Assembly: GCF_014635325.1 (NCBI RefSeq)
Contig: NZ_BMCT01000005.1
Location: 124,001 to 188,000, forward strand
Source: Azorhizobium oxalatiphilum
Lineage (GTDB): Bacteria; Pseudomonadota; Alphaproteobacteria; Rhizobiales; Xanthobacteraceae
Direction: 5' to 3'
Length of the DNA: 64,000 nt
Part shown: piece after piece, positions 38,410 through 50,030 of the stretch
Layout: each line of letters starts with the position of its first letter
Position numbering within the stretch: the first letter of the stretch is position 1
The notes under the pieces: generated by a model
What the model was told of the DNA's origin: nothing
Database searches by the model: none
What the model saw: the letters and a program-made list of their open reading frames with translations, nothing else
Program-made: the position numbers and the translations under genes

Positions 38410-38842
38410 CAGATGGACGCTCCTTGGGTCTTGAGAGCCACCCCACCGTTCGTCATCCCCGGACTTGATCCGGGGATCCACGTGGTTGTTCCGGGCAGGG
38501 CGCCGGGCGTGAAGTGCCTGCCTCCTTCGCCCACCACGTCCACATGCGGAGGGACGTGGATGCCCGGGTCAAGCCCGGGCATGACGAGGGGAGGGCGGGT
38601 GCCCGTCTTGAGAAGCCGGGAGCAGTCGGTATGTGTCGTCTCGGCAAGGGCGCCGCCCTCACCGTTCGTCATCCCCGGACTTGATCCGGGGATCCACGTG
38701 GTTGTTCCGGGCAGGGCGCCGGGCGTGTGGCACGCGGATGCCTCGCCCACCACGTCCACATGCGGAGGGACGTGGATGCCCGGGTCAAGCCCGGGCATGA
38801 CGAGGGGAGGGCGGGTGCCCGCCTTGAGAAGCCGGGAGCAGT
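38410..38842. repeat. Tandem pair of dispersed repeats, family B (copies 5 and 6)
   Basis: Two 182-bp units, 38445-38626 and 38661-38842, repeat 216 bp apart, nearly identical except for about 15 bp in the middle. Each is a complete family B element (arms GTCATCCCCGGACTTGATCC GGGGATCCACG and GACGTGGATGCCCGGGTCAA GCCCGGGCATGACGA) plus the same 3' flank. It is a local duplication, not two independent insertions. Confidence 0.9.
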
Positions 38843-39130
38843 TCAGATGATCTCCTCGTACAGATCGCGCCAATGCGGATTGGCTTCCAGAACGAGAGCG
38901 ACTTTCCACGCGCGCGACCAATGCTTGAGGGTGTGCTCGCGTTGAATGGCGAGCGGCATGGTCGCGTGCGTCTCGAAATAGACGAGGCGTTTCAGCCCGT
39001 GCTGCCGTGTGAAGCCGTCCAGTGCGCCCGTGCGGTGCTCCCATATGCGCCGAACCAGATTGTTCGTTACCCCGAGATACAGCGTGCCGTCGGGACGGTT
39101 GGTGAGGATATAGACATAAGCGCCACGCAT
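38843..39130 (-). CDS. GIY-YIG nuclease family protein
   Basis: 95 residues, the size of the small stand-alone URI/UvrC-like form. GIY-YIG signature: YVYILTNRPDGTLYLGVTNN (about 5-24), then RRIWEHRTGALDGFTRQHGL and YFETHATMPLAIQREHTLKHW with the metal-binding glutamate at R/E. It may cleave DNA structures; family members are found in many copies in alphaproteobacteria and their cell role is unclear. Its 3' end abuts repeat copy 6. Confidence 0.88.
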   Translation of the reverse strand: MRGAYVYILTNRPDGTLYLGVTNNLVRRIWEHRTGALDGFTRQHGLKRLVYFETHATMPLAIQREHTLKHWSRAWKVALVLEANPHWRDLYEEII

Positions 39131-39184
39131 GGCCGCTCATCTTCCCTCCGTCAGAGGTCGAGAGATGGCAGGCGGGCGCCGCCA

Positions 39185-41212
<2,028 letters not shown>

Positions 41213-41303
41213 GCGTCTGGTTCCCCGGCGCCGTTCGGCGCGCATTGAATTCGTCTGGACGGTCAGGCCGGGCCGATCCCGGCCATGACGGCCGCGGGAT
41301 TGC

Positions 41304-42836
<1,533 letters not shown>

Positions 42837-43017
42837 CGACAATCCCCCGCCGGCCTCGCGCCGGCCTCACTGTAGCGACGGCGCGCCCTCAAGGAAAAGT
42901 CCCGTGCGGGCACCGGCGCAAAGAATCACGAACAGCCGCCGTCGCTGAGCGCCCGGCAGCCCTTGTGTGCTGGCTAGCAGGTGCAAAGCCAGTGATGAAG
43001 ATGTAAAAGGACCAAGA

Positions 43018-43039
43018 TGCGAATTGTAAAAAATTCGCA
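43018..43039. promoter_or_regulatory. Palindromic operator between pccB and its divergent regulator
   Basis: TGCGAATT-GTAAAA-AATTCGCA is a perfect 8-bp dyad with a 6-bp spacer, in an AT-rich pocket of the 292-bp divergent intergenic region. Regulators of this family (for example RamB) bind short TTTGCAAA-like sites, which this resembles. It is the best candidate site for the regulator at 43129. Confidence 0.65.
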
Positions 43040-43128
43040 ATTCGGGAGGTGGTCCCTCACCGGCAGGCGCGCGGGCGCTGTCGGGGCGGTGGCTGCCGCT
43101 GGGGAGAGGAAGGGGCAGGAACAGAAAC

Positions 43129-44541
43129 ATGCGCCAGAAAGTGTTCGCCGGCCACGCGGTACGGCGCCTGCGGGAAAAGTTCGAGCTGAAGCAGACGGAA
43201 CTCGCCACCCGGCTTCAGGTCTCGCCCTCCTATATCAACCAGATCGAGAGCAACCAGCGCCCGCTCACCGCGCCGGTGCTCATCGCCATCAGCCGCGCCT
43301 TCGGCGTGGACATCACCACCTTCGGTGCCGACGATCTGGAGCGCATCGTCGCCGATCTGCGCGAGACCGCCGCCGATCCCCTGTTCCGCGATCTCGATCT
43401 CGGCGTGCAGGACATGAAGGCGGTGGCCAATCTCTCGCCCGCCTTCGCCCACGCCTTCCTGCGCATGCACGTGGCCTTGCGCCGCACCGCCGAATGGCGG
43501 GCGTCCGACATGCCCGCCGCACCCGGCGAGCGCACCGACGAGGCCAAGCTCATCCCCTATGAGGAGGTGCGCGACTACTTTCACTACATCGACAATTACG
43601 TGGACGAGCTGGATCTGGCCGCCGAGGGGCTGGCGGACAGGCTCGGCGTTCTGGCCGGCACCGATCCCGGCACGGCCTTCTCCGGCCATCTGTCGCGCAC
43701 CTACAAGGTGAGCGTGGAGGTCTCGAGCGATCCTGCGGCGCCCTTGTCCGCCTTCGACATGAAGGCCCGCCGGCTTGTCCTCTCTGCTGCCTTGCCGCCG
43801 CAGGGGCGGGCGTTCCGCCTTGCGGCCACCATCGCCCAGCTGGAGCATCGCGGGCTGGTGGACCGGCTGCTCAAGAGCGCCGGCTTCCGCAGCCAGACGG
43901 CGGGCGAGATCGGCCGCCTCGCGCTGTTCAACTATGTGGCCGGCGCGCTCATCCTGCCCTATCGGCGCTTTCTGGCGCTGGCCCGCGCCCGGCGGCACGA
44001 TCTGGACCGGCTGGTGCTGGAGACGGGGGCGAGCCTCGAACAGGTGTGCCACCGCCTCTCCACGCTCCAGCGGCCCGGCGCGCGGGGCGTGCCCTTCTAC
44101 TTCGCCAAGGTGGATCGGGCGGGCAACATCGTGAAGCGGCACAGCGCCACGCGCTTCCAGTTCGCCCGCCACGGCAATGCCTGCCCGGTGTGGAACGTGC
44201 ATCAGGCGTTCGAGGCCGGCGGCCAGACGCTGGTGCAGATGGCCGAGATGCCCGATGGCGGGCGCTATCTGGCGCTGGCGCGGGGCATCGTGGCGCCCTC
44301 GCTGGCCCATGGGCAGCCGCCGCGCGCCTATGCGCTGGGGCTCGGCTGCGAGGTCTCGTTCGCCGACGAGATGGTCTATGCGGATGGGCTGGACCTGAAG
44401 GCGGCCCCCGTGGCGCGACTGGGCGTCTCCTGCCGCATCTGTCCGCGCCGGGATTGCGACCTGCGCGCCTTCCCGCCACTCGACCGCGACATCCGCACCG
44501 ATCCGGCGGTGCGCGGGGTGATCCCGTTCGAGATCGTGTGA
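43129..44541 (+). CDS. ScfR-family transcriptional regulator (XRE HTH, short-chain fatty acid type)
   Basis: 470 residues. XRE-type helix-turn-helix at about 7-62 (LREKFELKQTELATRLQVSP, YINQIESNQRPLTAPVLIAI), then an IrrE/M78-like middle and a DUF2083-type C-terminal domain ending with a cysteine cluster SCRICPRRDCDLRAF. This architecture is that of RamB/PrpR-like regulators of propionate, methylcitrate and acetate genes. It is transcribed away from pccB and probably controls the pcc genes in response to a short-chain acyl-CoA. Confidence 0.9.
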   Translation: MRQKVFAGHAVRRLREKFELKQTELATRLQVSPSYINQIESNQRPLTAPVLIAISRAFGVDITTFGADDLERIVADLRETAADPLFRDLDLGVQDMKAVANLSPAFAHAFLRMHVALRRTAEWRASDMPAAPGERTDEAKLIPYEEVRDYFHYIDNYVDELDLAAEGLADRLGVLAGTDPGTAFSGHLSRTYKVSVEVSSDPAAPLSAFDMKARRLVLSAALPPQGRAFRLAATIAQLEHRGLVDRLLKSAGFRSQTAGEIGRLALFNYVAGALILPYRRFLALARARRHDLDRLVLETGASLEQVCHRLSTLQRPGARGVPFYFAKVDRAGNIVKRHSATRFQFARHGNACPVWNVHQAFEAGGQTLVQMAEMPDGGRYLALARGIVAPSLAHGQPPRAYALGLGCEVSFADEMVYADGLDLKAAPVARLGVSCRICPRRDCDLRAFPPLDRDIRTDPAVRGVIPFEIV

Positions 44542-45008
44542 GGGGCGGGCGGTTGGGTGGCTCGCCCGGCCTGCGCCTTCTCGCCGATGTCCGCTCCCGG
44601 CCGGCCCCCTCCCTATCCCTCCCCCGCAAGCGGGAGAGGGGACCTGTTGCGTGGGGCGGACGATGTCGCGCTTGCAGAAAAAAAGGGGCGTGCCCTTTCC
44701 CTCCCGCCGGCCAGAAAGCCCTCTCCCGCCCGAAACGGGCGATTGCCGGTTTTGGCAATGATGTGCCGAAGTCGGAAACATCCGACTTCGGTGCGGGGGA
44801 GGGGTGGGAGGGGGCCGCGCAGAGCGCGGAGGCGGGGCCTCCTCGGCCGCACGCCGCCATCGGTCAATATCGTTCAAAGCCTTGGCGTTGCAGATTTCTT
44901 TCAGGTAACTGGGCGGCGGTCACGGCTGCGCGAGGCGGGCCGCGCGCGGCTTGCGGCGGGCCGGGGGCGACGATAGGGGAGGACGGAGGTCACAACCGGA
45001 GAGTGCCC
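44542..45008. repeat. 467-bp gap with dispersed repeat family A (copy at 44.6-44.83 kb)
   Basis: Core CCCTCCCCCGCAAGCGGGAG at about 44617-44636, then a module with GAAACGGGCGATTGCCGGTT and GAAGTCGGAAACATCCGACT ending near 44830. It is the reverse-orientation relative of copy 1 at 4.4-4.7 kb. No gene seen. The final 100 bp may hold the promoter of the secreted protein at 45009, but no clear hexamers were found. Confidence 0.7.
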
Positions 45009-45557
45009 ATGCCCCATCCATTCTCGCGCCCGTTTCGCCGCATCCCGTCCAGGGCTTCCGCCGTGCTCGCCCCGCTGATGCTGTGCGGCCTGCTGAGCAC
45101 CGGCGCACTGGCACAAGCGCCGCAGGCGTCCCAGTCGCCTGCCGCCTCCCAGCCGCCCGCGACCTCCCAGCGCCATCTCACCGCGCAGGAACAGCGCAAC
45201 AAGGAGATCGTGCTGGATTTCTACGAGAAGGGCCTGAACAGTAAGGACTTCAAGGCCGCCTCCGTCTATCTCGGCACCTATATCCAGCACAATCCGAATG
45301 CCGAGGACGGCCCGGAGGGGTTCCGGAAATTCCTTGAGTTCCTGAAGGAGAAGTTCCCGCAGTCCCATAGCCGGGTGACGCAGGTGTTCGTGGACGGCGA
45401 TTTCGTCATCCTGCGGCTGCATGCGCTGCGCGAGCCGGGCACCAAGGGCAATGCCATCGTGGACATCTTCCGCCTGAAGGACGGCAAGATCGAGGAGCAT
45501 TGGGACTCGGTGCAGCCCATCCCCGAGACGTCCAAGAACACCAACACCATGTTCTGA
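45009..45557 (+). CDS. Secreted NTF2-like (SnoaL-type) protein
   Basis: 182 residues from ATG 45009. Signal peptide about 1-36 (ending GALAQA), a low-complexity linker rich in Ser, Pro, Gln and Ala (SQSPAASQPPATSQ), then an NTF2 fold about 58-180: EIVLDFYEKGLNSKDFKAAS, YLGTYIQHNPNAEDGPEG, FVILRLHALREPGTKGNAIV, DIFRLKDGKIEEHWDSVQ. Relatives include ketosteroid-isomerase-like and polyketide-cyclase-like proteins; this one is likely periplasmic and of unknown activity. Confidence 0.85.
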   Translation: MPHPFSRPFRRIPSRASAVLAPLMLCGLLSTGALAQAPQASQSPAASQPPATSQRHLTAQEQRNKEIVLDFYEKGLNSKDFKAASVYLGTYIQHNPNAEDGPEGFRKFLEFLKEKFPQSHSRVTQVFVDGDFVILRLHALREPGTKGNAIVDIFRLKDGKIEEHWDSVQPIPETSKNTNTMF

Positions 45558-45572
45558 CGCCAGCAACCCGCC

Positions 45573-45611
45573 GTTCGCCCTCGCGCCTCAGGGGCGCGGG
45601 CGAACCTTTTC
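45573..45611 (+). terminator. Terminator between the NTF2-like and WYL genes
   Basis: GTTCGCCC...GGGCGAAC forms a stem, extended by GCGCC/GGCGC with a small bulge, and is followed by CTTTTCG. It lies 15 bp after the NTF2-like stop and overlaps the last codons of the convergent WYL gene. Confidence 0.5.
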
Positions 45612-46280
45612 GCGCCACGCTTCCCAGCGGCGGCGCAGCTCGCCCTTGCGCAGGCCGTGGCCGCCGAGAGGGGCGGCCTCCATGATGCGGTCGGTGCGGA
45701 AATGGCGGAAGTCCGCGCGCAGCTCGCACCACGCCACCAGCATTCGCAGCGTGTCCGAATAGCCGACGATGACCGGCCAGACGATGCGCTCCGTCTCTTC
45801 GCCGCTCTCGGCCCGGTAGCGCATGCGCACCTTCAGGCCGTCGCGCACCGCCGCGCGCAGCACCGCGGGCGCGATGGCATCGTCCTGCCCCGGCAGCATG
45901 GGCCGCGCCCCGACGCTGGGTTCGAGCACGTAGGGCCGCAGGCGCTCGGGCACCACCTCGACGATCTTGGCGATCACGTCGCGGGCGGCGGCGGCCAGCA
46001 CCGTGTCGTTGCGGCCCATCACCCATTGCGCGCCCAGCACCAGCGCCTCCACCTCGTCCGGTGTCAGCATGAGCGGCGGCATGTCGTAGCCCGAGGCGAG
46101 CACATAGCCGAGGCCCGCCTCGCCCTCGATGGGCACGCGCTGGCCCATCAGGTCGGCCACATCGCGATAGACCGTGCGCTTGGAGACTTCCAGCTCCTCC
46201 GCCAGCGCAGCAGCCGTCACCGGCCCGCGCGCGCGGCGCAGGATCTGGATGATCTGGAACAGGCGCTCGGCGCGACGCAT
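45588..46280 (-). CDS. YafY/WYL-type transcriptional regulator
   Basis: 230 residues from ATG 46280 (MRRAERLFQIIQILRRARGP). HTH_11 winged helix about 5-60 (VTAAALAEELEVSKRTVYRD), then a WYL domain (about 135-220, VRMRYRAESGEETERIVWPV and AWCELRADFRHFRTDRI). WYL domains sense ligands or nucleic acids. It is divergent from a VOC gene, with an inverted repeat between them that is a likely operator. Its longer open frame to 46832 runs through the neighbouring gene and is not coding. Confidence 0.9.
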   Translation of the reverse strand: MRRAERLFQIIQILRRARGPVTAAALAEELEVSKRTVYRDVADLMGQRVPIEGEAGLGYVLASGYDMPPLMLTPDEVEALVLGAQWVMGRNDTVLAAAARDVIAKIVEVVPERLRPYVLEPSVGARPMLPGQDDAIAPAVLRAAVRDGLKVRMRYRAESGEETERIVWPVIVGYSDTLRMLVAWCELRADFRHFRTDRIMEAAPLGGHGLRKGELRRRWEAWREKVRPRP

Positions 46281-46302
46281 GGGGATGACTTGCTGCTGAC
46301 TC

Positions 46303-46326
46303 CTGCTGACAGAATGCTGGCAGCAG
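46303..46326. promoter_or_regulatory. Inverted repeat between WYL regulator and VOC gene
   Basis: CTGCTGACAG-AATG-CTGGCAGCAG has 10-bp arms with one mismatch. A further CTGCTGAC lies at 46293-46300, one helical turn (10 bp) from the left arm. The position, 23 bp above the regulator start, suits a self-regulated operator. Confidence 0.6.
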
Positions 46327-46388
46327 CCCTGTGACACAAGGCCCCCGGAACGCCGGCGACGGGCCGGCGCGATGCAGAGGAACAGGCC

Positions 46389-46787
46389 ATGAAATTCGTC
46401 TCCACACGGCTGGTCGCCGCCGACATCAAGGCCATGGTGGGCTTTTACGAGCAGGTCACGGGCCAGACCGCCAACTGGCTCGCGCCGGTCTTCGTCGAGA
46501 TCACCACGCCCGGCGCGACGCTCGCCATCGGCAGCATCGAGACCGTCACGGTGTTCCAGCCCGGCAGCGCCGAGCCCGGCGCCAACCGCTCCGCCATCAT
46601 CGAGTTTCAGGTGGACGACGTGGATGCGGAGTTCGCCCGGCTGAAGGACAAGGTGGAGGTGGTGCAGGCGCCCAAGCTCATGCCCTGGGGCAACAAGGCG
46701 GCGCAGTTCCGCGATCCCGAGGGCACCCTCGTTGGCCTGTTCACGCCCGTGACCGAGGCGGCGCAGGACCGCTTCGCGGGACGCTGA
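46389..46787 (+). CDS. VOC family (glyoxalase/bleomycin-resistance-like) protein
   Basis: 132 residues: one pair of beta-alpha-beta-beta-beta units. MKFVSTRLVAADIKAMVGFY, then SAIIEFQVDDVDAEFARLKD, and AQFRDPEGTLVGLFTPVTE near the end. Members bind a metal and act on small electrophiles or sequester drugs. It is divergent from a WYL/YafY regulator, a common pair. Function unknown. Confidence 0.88.
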   Translation: MKFVSTRLVAADIKAMVGFYEQVTGQTANWLAPVFVEITTPGATLAIGSIETVTVFQPGSAEPGANRSAIIEFQVDDVDAEFARLKDKVEVVQAPKLMPWGNKAAQFRDPEGTLVGLFTPVTEAAQDRFAGR

Positions 46788-46835
46788 GCGGCCGCCCGGC
46801 CGGAGGGGGCGGGGAGGTGATCCCCGCCGCACCGC

Positions 46836-48170
46836 TCACGCCCAGTCCAGCGGCGCCCATGTCTTCTGGAGGCCGCGCCCGATCAGGGTCAGGCGCTCCC
46901 ACGGGCCCATGGGCGGCGTGCCGGTCAGCGTCACCAGCGCGCCGCTGGCGAAGGCGTGGTCCGCATTCGGGCCGAGGATGAAGGCCAGCGTCTCCATGCC
47001 CTCATAGGTCAGCTTGTGGCGGACCTCCTCGCCCCGCACGGCGGGCGGCAGCGCAAGGTCGATCAGGCGCCACGCGGTGGCGGTGTCGAACGGCGCGGCG
47101 CCCTGCGCCGGATGCAGCACCACCACGTCGCGCCAGTGCTCGCCATTGCCCTGCCGCACGGCGAAGGCGTCCACGCCGGGCTGCCACTCCAGCCAGTGGC
47201 GCAGTACGCGCGGATTGGCATGGTCGTGCATGATCCCGTAGACCATGGCGAGGTGCATGTGGGCGGCGCCCGCCAGCGCCTCGTTCTCATGCTCGCCCAG
47301 TTCGGCCAGCACCTCGGCCATGCCTTCGATGGGCTCGTGCTCCTCGGTGGCGGTCATGATGGCGGTGCCGTATTCGCCAAGCTCCATCAGCCGGCGCACC
47401 ACGGCGGGGCTGTTGCCCGCCACTTCGTGCAGATAGAAGTCCACGCCGTTGAAGGGCATGTCGTCCGGCTCCGGGCCGCTGCGCCGGGCCACGATGTCGA
47501 GCAGATAGGTGGAGCGCTCGAACGGCACGTCGTCGGCGTCCGGCGCGAAGCCGCCCCAGAACGGTCCGAAGATGCCCGGCCGCTCGATCTCCTTCTCCCT
47601 GAGCCAGTCGAGGAAGGGCAGGAACGGCTCGCCGTCGAAGGTCTCGGGCAGGCGATGGGCGGCGCAGGCGCGCACGTAATCGGACGGGTCATCCAGCAGC
47701 GCGACGAGGGCAGGGCGGGCTTCCGCGCCGCGCCCGAAGCCGCCCACCAGCACCTTGGCGGCCGTGATGCGGTCGCGGGCCACGCGGAAGCGGGCATCAT
47801 CGCTGAGAGCGTCCAGCCACGCCACCACGGGGTCGCGGAACGGCGCGTCATCGCCATGCCAGCGCAGTTCGGAAAGGAAGGCGGCGAGCACGTCGCGATG
47901 GGCGAGGGCGGCGGTCTCGATCTCGCCCAGCAGCCACGCCAGCCGGGCCAGCGCCTTGGCGTCGTCGCGGTCGGCCCCGCGCAGGGGCTCGCCCCGGAAG
48001 GTGGCCATGCACAGGCGCTCCACCGCCGCCGGGCGGATGGTGGCGTCCTCATGGCCGAGCCACTGGGCCATCTGCGGATAATAGACGTCGAACTCGGCCG
48101 CGCTCATGGCATGCAGCGGAGCTTCGCGCAGCCGCCAGAAGGCGGCCGGATCGGGAAAGGCAGGGTTCAC
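46836..48170 (-). CDS. Hypothetical 444-residue protein with HEAT-like helical repeats
   Basis: 444 residues from GTG 48170 (CAGGAG about 11 bases upstream); the frame runs to 48311, but the first 47 residues are Pro/His-rich and look non-coding. The N-terminal half is helical with HEAT-like units (RDRITAAKVLVGGFGRGAEA, DPSDYVRACAAHRLPETFDG), the C-terminal half holds RHKLTYEGMETLAFILGPNA. No catalytic motif, signal peptide or membrane segment is seen. I do not recognise the family. Confidence 0.6.
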   Translation of the reverse strand: MNPAFPDPAAFWRLREAPLHAMSAAEFDVYYPQMAQWLGHEDATIRPAAVERLCMATFRGEPLRGADRDDAKALARLAWLLGEIETAALAHRDVLAAFLSELRWHGDDAPFRDPVVAWLDALSDDARFRVARDRITAAKVLVGGFGRGAEARPALVALLDDPSDYVRACAAHRLPETFDGEPFLPFLDWLREKEIERPGIFGPFWGGFAPDADDVPFERSTYLLDIVARRSGPEPDDMPFNGVDFYLHEVAGNSPAVVRRLMELGEYGTAIMTATEEHEPIEGMAEVLAELGEHENEALAGAAHMHLAMVYGIMHDHANPRVLRHWLEWQPGVDAFAVRQGNGEHWRDVVVLHPAQGAAPFDTATAWRLIDLALPPAVRGEEVRHKLTYEGMETLAFILGPNADHAFASGALVTLTGTPPMGPWERLTLIGRGLQKTWAPLDWA

Positions 48171-48404
48171 GGGGGAATAGTCTCCTGCGGACGCGACGGG
48201 CCGGGTCGGGCGATGCCGGGGGCTGGCATGCCTGTGCGGTTCGGCCCGTGTGGTTAGGCCAGCATGGTTAGGCCCGTATGGTTTCTTGGCCCACGTGGCA
48301 CGCGCCCACAAGCGCGGGCGTCACCGTGGCGGGGACACCCTTGCTAAGTCATGGGGCAGGGATCGGGTTCCCGCGCCGCGTCGGCAGAGCGCCGGCGGGC
48401 AGGC

Positions 48405-49556
48405 TCAGAAGGTGCGGCCGTTGCGGGCGGGGCGGCCGGTGCTGCTGCGCGAGCCCAGCGGCGGCAGCTTGGCGATGAAGCGGCCCCAGGCATAGACGAG
48501 GCGCTTGGCGGCATAGCGCATGAGCTTGCGGTTGCGCAGCCGCATGCCGAAGTCGAGCCACTTCAGTGCCGCCTCGAACCGCCGCTGCGAGCGCGGTGGC
48601 AGGTAGGGCATGAAGAGTTTCACTTCTTCCAGTGTCTCGGGCACCTGCTCGTAGTCGCAATCCTGCGTCGCCGCCCGCAACCGTTCCACGGCGATGGCCA
48701 TGAAGCGCGGCAGCACCACCTTGGCGCCCAGCTCATAGCCGGTGGCCTCGTTGCGCGGGAACATCTTCATCAGCTTCTGCGCGAACAGGGTGCGCGAGCG
48801 CGTCATGCGCGGCGAGCGGCTGGCCGAGCCGCCGTGCATGCGCCAGGCCGACAGGCTGTCCGGCACATAGATGTTCAGCCAGCGCGCGCGCAGCAGGCGC
48901 AGGAAGAAGTCGTCATCCTCGTAGCCCGACAGCTGGTCGTCGAAGCCCTCGATGCTGTCCGAGGCGGCTTTGCGGAACAAAGCGGCGGATGGCAGGATGA
49001 ACATGTCCTCGCCGAGGCAGTCGAACACGTTGGTCTTGGGGTGCACCACGCCCATGTCGGCCATCATGCACTGGCGGGTGAGGCAGCCGGTGTCGTCCAG
49101 TTCGTCGAGATCGCTGTAGACCCAGCCGATGCGGTCCGCATCCGGATGGGTCAGGAACGGGCGCTCCAGCACCTCGAGGTGGCGCGGATACCAGAAATCG
49201 TCCTGGTCCAGCAGCGCGATCAGCGAGGAGCGGGCGTGGGCGATGCCGTAATTGCGGGCCGCCGACTGGCCGCCGTTCTCTTTGCTGATGAGCGTGATGG
49301 GCAGCGTCTGCGCCAGTTCGCGCACCACGTCGGCGCCGTTGTCGGTGGAGCCGTCATCCACAATGATGATTTCATCGGGCGGCCGGGTCTGGCTGACGAC
49401 GGAGCGGATGGCCTCGGCGATGAAGCGACCGCCGTTATAGAGCGGGATGATGGCCGCGATGGTGTGCCGCGTGGGGGAACCGTCCGACGCGACAAGGCCG
49501 GGGTCCGCAATCCCGCCGGGAAGCGGTATTGCCGAGCGGGCATGCGCTGGGACCAT
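48405..49556 (-). CDS. Family 2 glycosyltransferase (GT-A)
   Basis: 383 residues from ATG 49556; ATG 49664 with an adjacent GAGGG is an alternative that would add 36 unusual residues. A GT-A domain: HTIAAIIPLYNGGRFIAEAI, the IIIVDDGSTDNGADVVRELA segment, ARNYGIAHARSSLIALLDQD with the DQDD metal motif, and EDDDFFLRLLRARW. It is cytosolic or peripheral to the inner membrane, probably for surface polysaccharide. The C-terminus is basic. Acceptor unknown. Confidence 0.88.
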   Translation of the reverse strand: MVPAHARSAIPLPGGIADPGLVASDGSPTRHTIAAIIPLYNGGRFIAEAIRSVVSQTRPPDEIIIVDDGSTDNGADVVRELAQTLPITLISKENGGQSAARNYGIAHARSSLIALLDQDDFWYPRHLEVLERPFLTHPDADRIGWVYSDLDELDDTGCLTRQCMMADMGVVHPKTNVFDCLGEDMFILPSAALFRKAASDSIEGFDDQLSGYEDDDFFLRLLRARWLNIYVPDSLSAWRMHGGSASRSPRMTRSRTLFAQKLMKMFPRNEATGYELGAKVVLPRFMAIAVERLRAATQDCDYEQVPETLEEVKLFMPYLPPRSQRRFEAALKWLDFGMRLRNRKLMRYAAKRLVYAWGRFIAKLPPLGSRSSTGRPARNGRTF

Positions 49557-50030
49557 TCGTTCCAAAATCCAAAAACCCCCGTCTGTCCAGACGGACAACT
49601 CCGTCAGACATGAAGCGTTCCGGCCCCACCCCCGGTGGAATGGCACGCACACATTAAGAAACATGTCCCTCGCCTGAGGCTGTGCGATCCGCAGCACGAA
49701 ACGCCCAGGCTGAGATTGGAATGTTTCCGAAAGACATCTTTAGCGCCGTTAGTGCGCCGCGGCAAATCCGTCAAAGGTAACTATTTCTGGTCTCATAATG
49801 CCCGCGAACAAGAACTGTTGCAACCTGCGGTTCCCCCGAGGGCGGGGCTTCGACCGGGCTGCAATCAGGGCTGGTGTCGCAACCGGAGCGCCGCTGCGGA
49901 TTTGAGGGGCCGGATTGATTTCATCTGCCTCGATCCCGCTCCGGGAGATGACGCAATGCCGCCATGGTGAGTGGTTCAACTCAGTCCTGCTGGTCCGTGG
50001 GGAATCGGCCGTGGGGTGGGAGTTGACACC
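49557..50030. other. Intergenic region between divergent glycosyltransferase and SH3-domain genes
   Basis: 474 bp without a convincing gene. The part at 49557-49800 is richer in A and T than the neighbours. A short inverted repeat CCGTCTGTCCAGACGG (about 49578-49593) lies just upstream of the glycosyltransferase start. No good promoter hexamers were identified. The alternative start at 49664 would reduce the gap. Confidence 0.4.

Noticed and set aside
38445-38842. Possible CRISPR array
   Set aside because: Only two 182-bp units with palindromic content; no short direct repeats with unique spacers and no cas gene.
42837-42842. TTG start two codons upstream of pccB
   Set aside because: ATG 42836 has a well-placed GGGGGAT and gives the family N-terminus.
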